Shown here piece after piece: positions 38,334-48,035 of a DNA stretch of 64,000 nt (position 1 is its first letter; each line of letters starts with the position of its first letter). The notes beneath the pieces are model-generated. The model saw only the letters and a program-made list of their open reading frames with translations. It ran no database searches and was not told the origin of the DNA. Location: NCBI RefSeq assembly GCF_021533835.1, contig NZ_JAKFYQ010000002.1, forward strand, positions 558,001-622,000, in the 5' to 3' direction. This DNA comes from Synechococcus sp. Nb3U1. GTDB lineage: Bacteria; Cyanobacteriota; Cyanobacteriia; Thermostichales; Thermostichaceae. Both the position numbers and the translations under genes were made by a program.

Positions 38334-40046
38334 TCAAGCAGGACTCGCTACCTGTTGTTTGCGCATTTGAGCAGCTTGGTTGAGGAGGGCTTCCACAAAT
38401 GTCATCGCCTCTTGGGCCGAGTGACCAGCAGTGAGTTGCGCCAATTCTTGGCGGCGTTCTTCTTCTCCCAAGGGATCCACCCGCACCGAGGTTCGTTTTT
38501 TCTGCACAACTTTGTGGACACGCAGGTGGTGATCCGCCAGGGCCGCGATCAAAGGTTGGTGGGTAACACAGAGGATTTGGTGATCTTGGGCGATACTGTG
38601 CAGTTTGGTGGCGATGGCTTGAGCCACTTTGCCGGAAACCCCGGTATCGATCTCATCAAAAACCATCGTGGCAACCGGGTCGATACGGCTAAATACAGCT
38701 TTCAGAGCCAACAAAAAGCGGCTCATCTCCCCTCCAGAGGCGATGCTGGCCAGGGGTTGTAGCGGCTCACCGGGGTTGGGGCTAATCCAAAAACTTACCT
38801 GATCCCAGCCTTCCGCCGTCGGGGATCCGGTTTGGATTTGCACCTGAAATTGCACAGCGCTCATCCCCAGTGGTTGGAGTTCCTGTACCAGAGACTTTTC
38901 CAATTGGCGGGCTGCCTGTTGCCGCAGTTGAGATAGCCCCTGGCAATGGTGCTCTAGTTTTTGAGAAGCCTTATTGAGCTGAGCTTGCAGCTCCTCCAGG
39001 TTGGTGCCATCCCCTTGAATTTGGGCCAATTTCGCCTGGATCTGTTCCGCATGGGCGATGACGTGGGCCAGGGTGGGGCCATATTTGCGGCAGATCTGCT
39101 TGAGTTGAGCCAACCGCCGCTCGATCTTATTGAGGCGACTGGGATCCGCCTCCAGTGTTTCCCCGTAGCGAATGAGTTCTCGTCCGGCCTCTTCCACCTG
39201 GATTAGAGCGCTGCTGACCATTTCTGCTAGAGGGATGAGGTCGGGATCCACTTGGGCCATATTCTGGAGCAACCGTTCTGCTTGCCCCAAAAGGTCGGCA
39301 ATCGCTGAAGAGCCGCTATCGTTTTGGTAGAGCAGTTGGTGGGCTTCGTAACTTTGCTTTTGCAGTTCCACACTGTGGGCGAGGCGATCTCGTTCCCGTT
39401 CCAGTTTGCCGATTTCGTCTGGATCGTCCAAGCGTAGGGCGGCTAGCTCCTGGGCCTGGAACTCCAGCATGTCCAACCGTTGCAGGCGCAGTTGCTGGTC
39501 TTGCTGGCGGGACTCGATTTGGGTTTTTAGGTGGTGCCAGGTCTGGTAGAGGGCACTCACCTTGGCCCGTGCTTGCAACAGCTCTCCACCGCCAAAATCG
39601 TCCAGCCAACGGCGCTGGGTCTGGGGAGATTGAATTTGCACCGTTTGCCCCTGGGCAGTGATTTCTACCAATTTGGCCCGCAAGCTGAGCATCTGGGTTT
39701 TGTTGACCAATACCCCATTCACCCGTGAGCGGCTGGTGAGTTTGCCGTTACCTTCCCGTAACACCAGTTCCCGACTACAGACCAGGCCTTCTTCTAAGGG
39801 GTCAATTTGTTCGTGTTCCAACCAGGCTTGTAACTCGCCATTGAGACGAAAAATCGCCTCGACTAGCCCCCGCTCACTGCCGCTGCGCAAAGACCGAATC
39901 GTTCCCCCTAGAGCTACATCCAAAGCATCGAGGATGATCGATTTTCCCGCGCCGGTTTCTCCGGTGAGCACGTTTAACCCTGGCTGAAAAGGAATCTCCA
40001 GTCGCTCGATTAGGGCAAAGTTCTCAATCCGCAACAGGCGCAACAT
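38334..40046 (-). CDS. recN: DNA repair protein RecN
   Basis: RecN is an SMC-like ATPase that holds broken DNA ends during recombinational repair. The 570-residue protein starts MLRLLRIENFALIERLEIPF with Walker A LTGETGAGKSIIL. Two long coiled-coil arms follow (about 150-370), and the C-terminal head contains LASIASGGEMSRFLLALKAV (ABC signature), MVFDEIDTGVSG (Walker B) and ILCVTHQPLIAALAD. Length and order match the family. It lies alone on the minus strand, convergent with the LivF-type gene and diverging from the DUF924 gene. Confidence 0.95.
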   Translation of the reverse strand: MLRLLRIENFALIERLEIPFQPGLNVLTGETGAGKSIILDALDVALGGTIRSLRSGSERGLVEAIFRLNGELQAWLEHEQIDPLEEGLVCSRELVLREGNGKLTSRSRVNGVLVNKTQMLSLRAKLVEITAQGQTVQIQSPQTQRRWLDDFGGGELLQARAKVSALYQTWHHLKTQIESRQQDQQLRLQRLDMLEFQAQELAALRLDDPDEIGKLERERDRLAHSVELQKQSYEAHQLLYQNDSGSSAIADLLGQAERLLQNMAQVDPDLIPLAEMVSSALIQVEEAGRELIRYGETLEADPSRLNKIERRLAQLKQICRKYGPTLAHVIAHAEQIQAKLAQIQGDGTNLEELQAQLNKASQKLEHHCQGLSQLRQQAARQLEKSLVQELQPLGMSAVQFQVQIQTGSPTAEGWDQVSFWISPNPGEPLQPLASIASGGEMSRFLLALKAVFSRIDPVATMVFDEIDTGVSGKVAQAIATKLHSIAQDHQILCVTHQPLIAALADHHLRVHKVVQKKRTSVRVDPLGEEERRQELAQLTAGHSAQEAMTFVEALLNQAAQMRKQQVASPA

Positions 40047-40176
40047 AGAAGGATCCCGTGTGCTCAGCGTGCCGTTGGCAGTTTAAGGATAGGGCTTGCA
40101 GGGGCCGTTCTGTCTCACGTTAGCGTACCCACAACCACCCAGTAGACTGGTGCAGTGGCCGTTGGGAGATCTAAAC

Positions 40177-40764
40177 GTGACTGTAGCCGCTACCACCCCG
40201 GAAGAGATCTTAAAGTTCTGGTTCGGGGATCCCACAGGCTCAGAATATGGTCAGTCACGCCCTGAGTGGTTCAAAAAAGACCCGGAATTTGACCGGACGA
40301 TCGAGGAACAGTTTTTGCCAGTGTATGAGCAGGCGGCAGCCGGGCAATTGGAATCCTGGCAAGGCTCCCCATCAACTTGTCTGGCCCTGATTCTGGTGTT
40401 GGATCAGTTCCCCCGCAATATGTTTCGGGATACCCCCCGTGCTTTTGCAACGGATCCCTTGGCTTTGCAGGCGGCACGACAGGCGGTGACCCAGGGCTTT
40501 GACCGTCAACTGTTGCCGGTGCAGCGGTGGTTTGTCTATTTGCCTTTTGAGCACAGCGAAGATTTGGCGGATCAACAGCGATCAATGGAGCTATTCGGGC
40601 AGTTGCAGTCGGATCCTGCTAGCCAGAGCGCTATCGACTACGCCCGTCGCCATCTGGAGATCATCAAGCGCTTTGGCCGTTTCCCCCATCGCAACACCAT
40701 TCTCGGTCGCCCTTCCACACCCGCAGAACTAGAGTTTCTCCAACAGCCGGGGTCTTCTTTCTAG
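40177..40764 (+). CDS. DUF924 family protein
   Basis: A 195-residue protein of DUF924 (COG3803), predicted to adopt a helical TPR-like fold. Family blocks are EILKFWFGDP, RPEWFKKDPEFD, ALILVLDQFPRNMFRDTPRA, FVYLPFEHSEDLADQQRSME and GRFPHRNTILGR. Function is not established as far as I know. The GTG at 40177 follows GGGAGATCT and gives the expected N-terminus; the frame is open back to 40096, but that part does not resemble the family. It diverges from recN. Confidence 0.87.
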   Translation: MTVAATTPEEILKFWFGDPTGSEYGQSRPEWFKKDPEFDRTIEEQFLPVYEQAAAGQLESWQGSPSTCLALILVLDQFPRNMFRDTPRAFATDPLALQAARQAVTQGFDRQLLPVQRWFVYLPFEHSEDLADQQRSMELFGQLQSDPASQSAIDYARRHLEIIKRFGRFPHRNTILGRPSTPAELEFLQQPGSSF

Positions 40765-41003
40765 CCCTTGGCCTGCACTTAAGAATTTGTAAAAAATCAA
40801 ACATAAGGTAGGACTCTCTGGCGGCTGCCCTGACGAATCGGCACAGAAGGCGAAATTTCACGATTTTCTACCGTAACTCCGCGATCTAGCGGAGAGGTTC
40901 TCAGCAGAATTTCCTACGTGATCTTCCAGAAGATCGACTATCATGAACCCAGTTGGATACAAACTTGTTCCGTGGTTACACGACCTCGCTGTATTGAAAG
41001 GCT

Positions 41004-42173
41004 ATGACAAGCGCCCTACGAGAAATGCCAATTGGCATCAACGCCTATGTCCGTTACCGAGGCTGTGACTTTCATCTGCTCTGCCGCTATCACAACGAAA
41101 TTCTGCGGGTGAAGCAGCTCTATCAGAATTTGGCCGCTTGTTTTGCCTCGAACCCAGAAGAGCTAGTGTGGGTGCCAATCCGGGATCTGGAGCATGTGAG
41201 CCTCCAGGAACTGCAAAAGATTCTGAACCTTGCTCCCCCGGTGCCGGTCAAGCTCTACACAGTGCCAGAGGTGGAAACCCCCACCCCCCAGACCCAGGCC
41301 CCCACTCAAGCGCCGACGGGCCAACGCACCCACACTCCCACCCGTGGTAGTACCCGTAGTAATACCCATGCCTCTCCCAATCGCGTAACTCAATCTCAGG
41401 CCCGCGCAGCAGCGCCCCAAACCTCCAATCCGCTCAAAACTTCAAATCCTACGCCGGCTGTACGGCAGGTGTTGATTAGCCAAACGGATCCGTTCCAGGC
41501 CAAACTCTGGCAGCTGGCACTCGGATCCCAGGGGGTACAGGTGATCTTGGCGGATGCGGCGGGAGATGTTGAGAATCTTTTGGATCAGGTGAAGCAATAT
41601 CGCCCCCATTTGCTGATTCAAGACATGGGTGCAACCCAATTTAACCCCTACGAGTTTTGTCGGGATTGTCATGGTCGCTACCCGAAGTTGCCCATTATTC
41701 TGACCCATGCAGTGAACCGAACCATCGCCGATGGAGAAAAACGCTGGGCTACTTCGCAAGGGGCTGCAGATATTATCCCGGCCCTGAAGCCTTCGGTTCA
41801 AGAGTTGATCCCATCTTTGGTGTATGTGCTAGGTCGCTTGGGTTTGCCTAGACCCGATGTGGAAATCCTGAAACGCTCCCTCAGGCCAACGGGATCCCAG
41901 CGCACCGGTTCTGCTGTCCCCGCTCCCTACGGATCCCGCTCTATAGCACAGGCTGCCAAGATCCCAACACCTCCGCCCCGTCCAACTCACTCCCCGGTTC
42001 CAGCCCCTTCGGATCTCTCGCCCCACCGCCCCCATCGTCCCTCCTTGATGGCCTTCATAGGAATGCCAAGGTCTGAGCCGAAACCGGCGGAGCAAAGGAA
42101 CAAGCAGCAGGATCATGAACAGCAGAGCTCTTGGCTGCAAAAATGCTGGCAGGTTCTTAACGCGCCTGTCTAG
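41004..42173 (+). CDS. Receiver-like domain between a conserved N-terminus and a proline-rich tail
   Basis: A 389-residue protein. Residues 1-85 form a compact domain (INAYVRYRGCDFHLLCRYHN; ELVWVPIRDLEHVSLQELQK). Residues 85-150 are a Thr/Pro/Gln-rich disordered linker with repeated TPT/APT units. Residues 150-275 resemble a response-regulator receiver (VLISQTDPFQAKLWQLALGS; LLIQDMGATQFNPYEFCRDC, Asp in the phosphorylation position; LPIILTHA). The rest is Pro/Ser-rich and ends in a hydrophobic WLQKCWQVLNAPV. The receiver lacks the usual acidic DD pocket, since TDP stands in its place. It may be a pseudo-receiver or PatA-like adaptor. I do not know this architecture as a named family. Confidence 0.6.
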   Translation: MTSALREMPIGINAYVRYRGCDFHLLCRYHNEILRVKQLYQNLAACFASNPEELVWVPIRDLEHVSLQELQKILNLAPPVPVKLYTVPEVETPTPQTQAPTQAPTGQRTHTPTRGSTRSNTHASPNRVTQSQARAAAPQTSNPLKTSNPTPAVRQVLISQTDPFQAKLWQLALGSQGVQVILADAAGDVENLLDQVKQYRPHLLIQDMGATQFNPYEFCRDCHGRYPKLPIILTHAVNRTIADGEKRWATSQGAADIIPALKPSVQELIPSLVYVLGRLGLPRPDVEILKRSLRPTGSQRTGSAVPAPYGSRSIAQAAKIPTPPPRPTHSPVPAPSDLSPHRPHRPSLMAFIGMPRSEPKPAEQRNKQQDHEQQSSWLQKCWQVLNAPV

Positions 42174-42209
42174 ACTTCGAACATCAGGAGCTAACAGCTC
42201 AGTCTCAAA

Positions 42210-42917
42210 TCAGTCTCCTGGAGTGAGGATCGCCAACAACTGCGGTAGATACTCAATGAGATGGGTATGGGGCTCCTTGGCCAACGCTTCAGCAGAATGG
42301 GATCCACGGGTTACCCCGATCACATAACGACATCCGGCACGGGATCCCTGTTGCAAATCCGAAGGGGTATCGCCCACTTTGGCCACCTGACTCACCTGAT
42401 CCACCCCGGTACGGCGCATCGCCTCAAAGATCATGTCTGGGTGGGGGCGACCGTTGGCCACTTCATCGCTAGTGACACTGGCATCAACTAAGCCCTGTTC
42501 CAGCCAGCCCAACCGTTGCAGCAAAACATCTGCTGTAGCCCGGTCAAACCCTGTATCCAGAGCAACGCGGATCCCTTGTTGCTTTAGGGCAGCAAAGGTT
42601 TCTGCAGCTCCGGTGGCTTCTTGAACATCGGGATCCGTCTGGTAAAAGCGAATCATGGCTTGCAGGTAGAGGCTGTGAACTTTGTCCACGAGTTCCGGGG
42701 TTACCTGTGTAGCATCCGGCCAATGATCCTGCAGTAACTGATGCACGGCGACAGGTTTGGGATAGCCCATGACAGGGTTGGTTTCCGTTAGCCCAATCGG
42801 GATCCCCACCTGTGCAAAGGCGGCGATCAAGGCTTTGCTGACATCGTCGTTGTCTTTGACCGTGGTGCCAGCCATATCGAACACCACCAAGCAAATGGTC
42901 ATAGCAGCCTCGCTCAT
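42210..42917 (-). CDS. HAD-superfamily phosphonatase-like hydrolase
   Basis: A 235-residue HAD hydrolase. Motif I is FDMAGTTV, the DxAGTT form seen in phosphonoacetaldehyde hydrolases and their relatives. Motif II is LDTGFDRATAD, and motif IV is KVGDTPSDLQQG. The cap contains MGYPKPVAVHQLL, whose Lys may correspond to the Schiff-base lysine of true phosphonatases, though this cannot be decided without alignment. The likely role is dephosphorylation or C-P cleavage of a small substrate. No other phosphonate genes are near. ATG 42917 and ATG 42902 are both possible starts. Confidence 0.85.
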   Translation of the reverse strand: MSEAAMTICLVVFDMAGTTVKDNDDVSKALIAAFAQVGIPIGLTETNPVMGYPKPVAVHQLLQDHWPDATQVTPELVDKVHSLYLQAMIRFYQTDPDVQEATGAAETFAALKQQGIRVALDTGFDRATADVLLQRLGWLEQGLVDASVTSDEVANGRPHPDMIFEAMRRTGVDQVSQVAKVGDTPSDLQQGSRAGCRYVIGVTRGSHSAEALAKEPHTHLIEYLPQLLAILTPGD

Positions 42918-43072
42918 CCCCCCTCACTTTACAGGGGATTCTGACTCAACCTTCAGCCTTGGCCAGCCATTCTCGGTAAGCCCAGATACGACAGGACTGA
43001 GGGATCTCCGGTTTGATTGAGCGCAAGTTTTTATCTTTGTCAATTCCCAAACCCTAGAGAGGAGATAGTATC

Positions 43073-43735
43073 ATACCTTGGTTTAACGAAAAGTCGTCCC
43101 AAATTAGCCGATGGGGTCGTCGTCAATTGTTGCGGTATGGAGCGGCAAGCTCTGGGGGGAGGTCTCCTTGCTTCTGGCACAGCATAAGCGCAGCGGAAAT
43201 CCTCGCCTATCCGGTGCAGGGATCCCTGGAGAAAATCAGCTTTGGCACCAACTGGTATGCCCAGGCTGAGCACGGGGGCTTTTATCAGGCGCTGGCCACC
43301 GGCCTTTACCGGGAACATGGCCTGGATGTGACGATCCAGATGGGTGGCCCCGGCATCAATGTGACACATACCATCGAAACCACGCGTCGCCTCGTAGAAA
43401 CTGAACCGGATCGGTTGCAGCGTTTTGTGGCTGCCTCAATCAAAGGTTGGTACAGCTTCCTGGAGGATCCCCGCCCGGCCTTCCGGCTGATTCAGCAAGA
43501 TAACCCCAATATGTCCAATGCCCAGTTGGTCTACAGCCACGAGAAACTGCAGGAATACGGCATCATCAAGTCTGGCGATGCGCTGGAGAAGGGGATTGGC
43601 GCCGTGACCCACGAACGCTGGCCAACCTTCTTCGACACCATGACCGTAGCCGGTGTGTATCCGCCCACCTTGCCCTATCAAAATGCCTATACCCTCGATT
43701 TCATCAACAAGGGAGTAGCTGCCTATCAAGCCTAG
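43073..43735 (+). pseudogene. Decayed NMT1/ABC-type substrate-binding protein
   Basis: A remnant of a periplasmic binding protein of the nitrate/taurine/thiamine-precursor (NMT1/THI5) type. A strong GAGAGGAG at 43057-43064 is followed eight bases later by ATA at 43073, where an ATG would be expected. The signal (RWGRRQLLRYGAASS) then shifts frame inside a run of six Gs near 43154-43159: the alternative frame gives the normal GGGLLASGTA. The mature part starts well (ISFGTNWYAQAEHGGFYQAL and YREHGLDVTIQMGGPG). It then jumps from INVT directly to RRLVETEPDRLQRFVAASIK, which deletes about half of the domain. The C-terminus is normal. So there are at least three lesions, and no functional protein is likely. 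Confidence 0.75.
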
Positions 43736-43758
43736 AGCGATTAGAGATCCCAGTTATT

Positions 43759-43998
43759 TCAGCAGTGCGGAACAGAGGGGTTCTTCGAGCCTGGCGAGGA
43801 ACGTCGTTTGGAGCAGCGACGCAATAACCAACTGGCAGCGGCCCGATCTCCTTCATCCCAGGCCAGGCGTTCCACCGCCACCATCACCATTGAGGCAATC
43901 ACAGCCTCACTCAAATGGCGAGAGCGCAAATCCTGTACGGCTGAGGTGGCGGCCTCGAGGTCGCGGCTACGAATCGCGCGGAGCAGATCGTCAAACAT
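43759..43998 (-). CDS. Small hypothetical helical protein
   Basis: A 79-residue protein, mainly helical and charged (FDDLLRAIRSRDLEAATSAV, LAWDEGDRAAASWLLRRC), with a basic Cys-containing C-terminus. I do not recognise a family. In favour of a real gene are its amphipathic, even composition and an ATG start with no competing gene on the other strand. It lies between a decayed binding-protein gene and glgX. Confidence is moderate to low. Confidence 0.45.
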   Translation of the reverse strand: MFDDLLRAIRSRDLEAATSAVQDLRSRHLSEAVIASMVMVAVERLAWDEGDRAAASWLLRRCSKRRSSPGSKNPSVPHC

Positions 43999-44188
43999 AG
44001 GCGAGGGCCAGCTAGCCTTATTACCATCCCTTCTGTCACACTTACACCCCGAAGAAACAAAGCTTCCGTTTTGCTTCCACTTCCCGTCAGACAGCGCAAG
44101 GGTTCGTCTTGCTTCCTTAAATTGCCATAGGAAACGTTACACTTTTTGCTGCTGGATGTGGAGATCCTTTTTGTTCCCAACGGGATCC

Positions 44189-46306
44189 CTACAAGCGGCG
44201 CAACACCAACATTGACCGATCCTGGACTTGAATGGGTTTATCCCCCTCATAACGGGGCCCCACCTCGACAAAGCGGGCTTTACAGGTATCGATCACCAGC
44301 ACCCATTGCCGACTTTGCAACCCCACTGGCAGGAGAAACTCCAGCGGCTCGTAATGGGCATTAAACAGCAGCAGAAAACTGTCATCCAAAATCCGTTCTC
44401 CCCGTGGGCCAGGAGTGACGATCCCTTCTCCGTTCAGGAAAATGCCAATCGCCTTGGCAAAACCCACCTGCCACTGTTCTTCGGTCATTTCGCCACCATC
44501 GGGGTTAAACCAGGTGATATCTGCCACCCCCCGGATCGATCGCCCCTGGAACCACTTGCGGCGACGAAACACCGGGTGTTGACGACGGGAAAAAATCAGT
44601 TGTCGGGTGAAATTGAGGAGGGAGCTATTCTCGTCCGGCAAATCCCAGTTGATCCAGGAAATCTCGTTGTCTTGGCAGTAGGCGTTGTTGTTGCCCTTCT
44701 GAGAGCGGCCCATTTCATCCCCTGCCAACAGCATCGGCACCCCTTGGGATAGGAAGAGCGTTACCAAAAAATTACGGTGCTGCCGTTTGCGTAGGGTTAA
44801 CACCTCGGGATCCGTGGTATCTCCCTCAATGCCGCAATTCCAGGAGCGGTTGTGGCTTTCGCCGTCGCGGTTGTCTTCGCCGTTGGCCTCGTTGTGCTTT
44901 TCGTTGTAGCTAACTAAATCCCGCAGGGTAAAGCCATCGTGGGCGGTGATGAAGTTGATGCTGGCGTTAGGGGTGCGCCCGTTGGTTTGGTACAAGTCGG
45001 AGCTGCCGGTAAAGCGATAGGCAAACTCTGCCAGGGTTTGATCTTCCCCACGCCAAAAATCCCGCACGGTATCCCGGTACTTGCCGTTCCATTCCGACCA
45101 GCGCAAGGGGAAATTCCCCACTTGGTAGCCCCCTTCTCCTACATCCCAGGGTTCGGCAATCAGCTTCACATCGGAAAGGGTGGGATCCTGATGAACAATA
45201 TCAAAAAAGGCGGCCAAGCTATCTACTGCAAACAGTTCTCGTGCCAGAGCAGAAGCCAGATCAAAACGGAAGCCATCCACATGCATCTCCGTCACCCAGT
45301 AGCGCAGGCTATCCATGATCAGCTTCAATACCTGCGGATGCCGCACATTCAAGGAGTTGCCACAGCCGGTGAAGTCCATGTAGTAGCGGGGATCCCCGTC
45401 CACAAGGCGATAGTAGACCGCATTGTCGATGCCCCGAAACGACAGGGTTGGCCCTAGGTGATTGCCTTCGCCCGTGTGGTTGTAAACCACATCCAAAATC
45501 ACTTCAATGCCCGCTTTGTGTAGCGCCCGCACCATTTCCTTGAACTCTCGTACCTGTTGGCCACAGGAGCCGCTGGCGCTGTAGCCGCTGAAGGGGGCGA
45601 AGTAGTTGACCGAGTCGTAGCCCCAGTAATTCACCAGCCCTTTGTCCACCAAGTGACCGGGGTGGGAGAGAAAGTGGTGAACCGGCAGGAGTTCTACAGC
45701 CGTAATGCCCAGCTGTTGCAGATGGGAAATGGCGGCGGGATGGGCCAATCCAGCATAAGTACCGCGCAGTTTAGGGGGAATCTCCGGGTGCAGTTGGGTA
45801 AAACCTTTAACATGCAGCTCGTAGATGATCGTCTCGTGGGCTGGGATCCGCAAAGGCTCATCCCCTTGCCAGTCAAAGGAGCCATCGATGACCACCGCTT
45901 TGGGCACCAGAGGGGCACTGTTGCTATCCGAAAAGCTCAGATCTGCTTCTGGAGCCTGCCAGTCATAGCCAAAAATTTCTGGGCCAAAGCCGATCAACCC
46001 ATCAATAGCTTTGGCATAAGGGTCAATCAGCAACTGGTTGGGATTGAAGCGCTGGCCATTTTGCGGATCGTAGGGGCCATGCACCCGAAAGCCATAGCGT
46101 TGCCCAGGGGCAATGCCGGGTATGTAGCCATGCCAGACAAAAATATCCCGTTCGGTCAGCGATAGGCGGGTTTCGTTGCCTTCCCCATCGAACAGACACA
46201 ACTCCACTGCGGTGGCATTTTCGGAATAGAGGGCAAAGTTGGTACCTCGGCCATCCCAGCGGGCTCCGAGTGGGTATACCTCGCCAGGCCAGAGGGGAAC
46301 ATACAT
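44189..46306 (-). CDS. glgX: Glycogen debranching enzyme GlgX (isoamylase type)
   Basis: A 705-residue GH13 enzyme that hydrolyses alpha-1,6 branches of glycogen after phosphorylase has trimmed the chains. It has the N-terminal CBM48-like domain ([20 protein letters not shown]). The (beta/alpha)8 barrel follows with catalytic blocks [24 protein letters not shown] (nucleophile Asp), [10 protein letters not shown] (acid/base Glu) and [14 protein letters not shown]. The linker has [17 protein letters not shown], which is diagnostic for GlgX/TreX. The ATG at 46306 is natural. It is intact and stands apart from other glycogen genes. It will supply maltodextrins at night or during starvation. Confidence 0.95.
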   Translation of the reverse strand: MYVPLWPGEVYPLGARWDGRGTNFALYSENATAVELCLFDGEGNETRLSLTERDIFVWHGYIPGIAPGQRYGFRVHGPYDPQNGQRFNPNQLLIDPYAKAIDGLIGFGPEIFGYDWQAPEADLSFSDSNSAPLVPKAVVIDGSFDWQGDEPLRIPAHETIIYELHVKGFTQLHPEIPPKLRGTYAGLAHPAAISHLQQLGITAVELLPVHHFLSHPGHLVDKGLVNYWGYDSVNYFAPFSGYSASGSCGQQVREFKEMVRALHKAGIEVILDVVYNHTGEGNHLGPTLSFRGIDNAVYYRLVDGDPRYYMDFTGCGNSLNVRHPQVLKLIMDSLRYWVTEMHVDGFRFDLASALARELFAVDSLAAFFDIVHQDPTLSDVKLIAEPWDVGEGGYQVGNFPLRWSEWNGKYRDTVRDFWRGEDQTLAEFAYRFTGSSDLYQTNGRTPNASINFITAHDGFTLRDLVSYNEKHNEANGEDNRDGESHNRSWNCGIEGDTTDPEVLTLRKRQHRNFLVTLFLSQGVPMLLAGDEMGRSQKGNNNAYCQDNEISWINWDLPDENSSLLNFTRQLIFSRRQHPVFRRRKWFQGRSIRGVADITWFNPDGGEMTEEQWQVGFAKAIGIFLNGEGIVTPGPRGERILDDSFLLLFNAHYEPLEFLLPVGLQSRQWVLVIDTCKARFVEVGPRYEGDKPIQVQDRSMLVLRRL

Positions 46307-46460
46307 GGGCAGAGATCCTCTCGGCTGAACTGCAAACCTTGAACTGTCGGCGGGAAAAATTCGAGACGAGCTCGAACAGGATCCTAGTAGCTCTCAGCTC
46401 CGTCATTGTTGCACACTTCCTGATTGCACACTTTCTGAGAGGGAATTTCCTCCACCCCTG

Positions 46461-46850
46461 CTAGAGATTAACCAGCTGCAAGCAAAAGGGATAGCGGTAG
46501 AGCTTGCCCTTGTAAGCGTTCACACTGGCCAAAATCATCGTCACCAAACCAAAGATGAACAGGCCCAAAAACGCCAGCGGTAAGAGGATAAAACCAACCA
46601 CCACAAAGGTGAGAATCAGACCCAGCACTCCAACCACGATGAAGTAAATGAACATCGAGATCTGAAAGTTGAGGGATTCTTGGGCGTGATCTCTGATAAA
46701 GCTGGACTCTTTCCCCTTCACCAGTAAAATTAGCGGGATGAAGATCTAACCAAAGCCTACCAAGTACCCTGCTAGAGGAGCCAATTGCGCAATTAAGGCC
46801 AGGGTTTTCTCTTCATCTGTTGGCTCCGTCACAGGCTGAAGGGTGAACAT
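46461..46850 (-). pseudogene. DUF4870 membrane protein gene interrupted by in-frame TAG
   Basis: From ATG 46850 the frame reads 34 codons (TLALIAQLAPLAGYLVGFG), meets TAG at 46748-46746, and continues in the same frame with IFIPLILLVKGKESSFIRDH. The rest is typical of DUF4870: ESLNFQISMFIYFIVVG, a double hydrophobic span and a C-terminal NAYKGKLYRYPF. Together these make the expected 130-codon small membrane protein with three spans. The only defect is the amber codon, where a polar residue such as Asn or Gln is usual. A GTG at 46721 could restart translation, but that would omit the first span. Readthrough is possible but unproven. Confidence 0.8.
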
Positions 46851-46996
46851 GGCAGGGGGTCTCCGGCAGTGACCAGCAAGATTTTAGCCGGGAGCCGGGT
46901 ACGGTTATCTTTCAAGTGGTGAAGACTCAAACGCCACCCTGAGAGGGCTGATACAGTACCTATGAACCCTTTACTCTCCAATTAGGAACCTCCCCG

Positions 46997-48028
46997 ATGA
47001 CGGAATCTGCCGACCTCTGGCCACAGCTTTTGGCGCAACTGCTGGATCGACAGTCCCTAAGCGAAGCTCAAGCCGAGCAACTTATGAATGGCTGGCTGGA
47101 CAATCAGGTGCCGGATGTGGTGTCGGGGGCGATCCTGGCGGCTCTTCAGGCTAAGGGAGTCCGTGCCAGCGAATTGGCAGGCATGGCGCGGGTGCTGCAA
47201 CGGGCTTCGATCGGATCCCCGCTGGAGTTGCCTTTGCTGGTAGATACCTGTGGTACCGGCGGCGATGGGGCGGGCACGTTTAATATCTCCACGGCGGTGG
47301 CTTTTGTGGTCAGCGCGGCAGGGATCCCGGTGGTGAAGCATGGCAATCGTTCGGCCTCAAGCAAAGTGGGATCGGCAGATGTCCTGGAGGCTCTGGGAGT
47401 GAATTTGGGGGCTGAGCCGGAGCGGGTTCGGGCTGCTGCTACCGAAGTGGGCATCACGTTTTTGTTTGCTCCCAACTGGCATCCGGCCATGCGAGCGGTG
47501 GTGCCCTATCGGCGGGCTTTGAAGATCCGCACCATTTTCAATTTGCTAGGCCCGTTGGTGAACCCTTTTTATCCCAATCGGCAGGTGATCGGGGTTTATG
47601 CCCAAGAGCTGGTGCCGATTATGGCAGAAGCCCTACAGCTGTTGGGACGAGAAGGGGCGATCGTGTTGCACAGTCGTGAGCGACTGGATGAGGCAGGACT
47701 GGATCAACCAACAGATTTGGGGGTGCTTGCCGGGGGAACAGTACGAGCAGAGGTTCTCGATCCGCGAGACTATGGACTGACCTCAGCCCCCACCCAAGCC
47801 CTGAAAGGTGGGGAATTGCCGGAAAATACCGCCATCCTCACCCGAGTTCTCCAGGGATCTGGAGAACCGGCCCAGCGGGATGTGGTGGCCTTGAATGCCG
47901 CTTTGGCTTTGCAGGTGGCAGGAGCCGCCCCCAATTGGGGAGCCGGGATTGCTCAGGCCCAGGACATTCTTGCCAGTGGAGCTGCCTGGGAGCGGTTGCA
48001 GCAGTTGGTGGATTTTCTTAAATCTTGA
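46997..48028 (+). CDS. trpD: Anthranilate phosphoribosyltransferase
   Basis: TrpD joins anthranilate to phosphoribosyl pyrophosphate, the second step of tryptophan synthesis. The 343-residue protein has the helical N-terminal domain and the binding loops [18 protein letters not shown] (PRPP/Mg), [20 protein letters not shown] and [10 protein letters not shown]. These are followed by [14 protein letters not shown] and the conserved [11 protein letters not shown] variant. It is intact, the ATG at 46997 is the natural start, and only 7 bp separate it from the next gene, so the two are probably co-transcribed. No other trp genes are nearby. Confidence 0.95.
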   Translation: MTESADLWPQLLAQLLDRQSLSEAQAEQLMNGWLDNQVPDVVSGAILAALQAKGVRASELAGMARVLQRASIGSPLELPLLVDTCGTGGDGAGTFNISTAVAFVVSAAGIPVVKHGNRSASSKVGSADVLEALGVNLGAEPERVRAAATEVGITFLFAPNWHPAMRAVVPYRRALKIRTIFNLLGPLVNPFYPNRQVIGVYAQELVPIMAEALQLLGREGAIVLHSRERLDEAGLDQPTDLGVLAGGTVRAEVLDPRDYGLTSAPTQALKGGELPENTAILTRVLQGSGEPAQRDVVALNAALALQVAGAAPNWGAGIAQAQDILASGAAWERLQQLVDFLKS

Positions 48029-48035
48029 CGCTGAT

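Noticed and set aside
40870-40940. Two small hairpins (CTCCGC...GCGGAG and GATCTTC-CA-GAAGATC) before the receiver-like gene
   Set aside because: Stems of six and seven bases without T run or conserved context are expected by chance in a 240-bp spacer.
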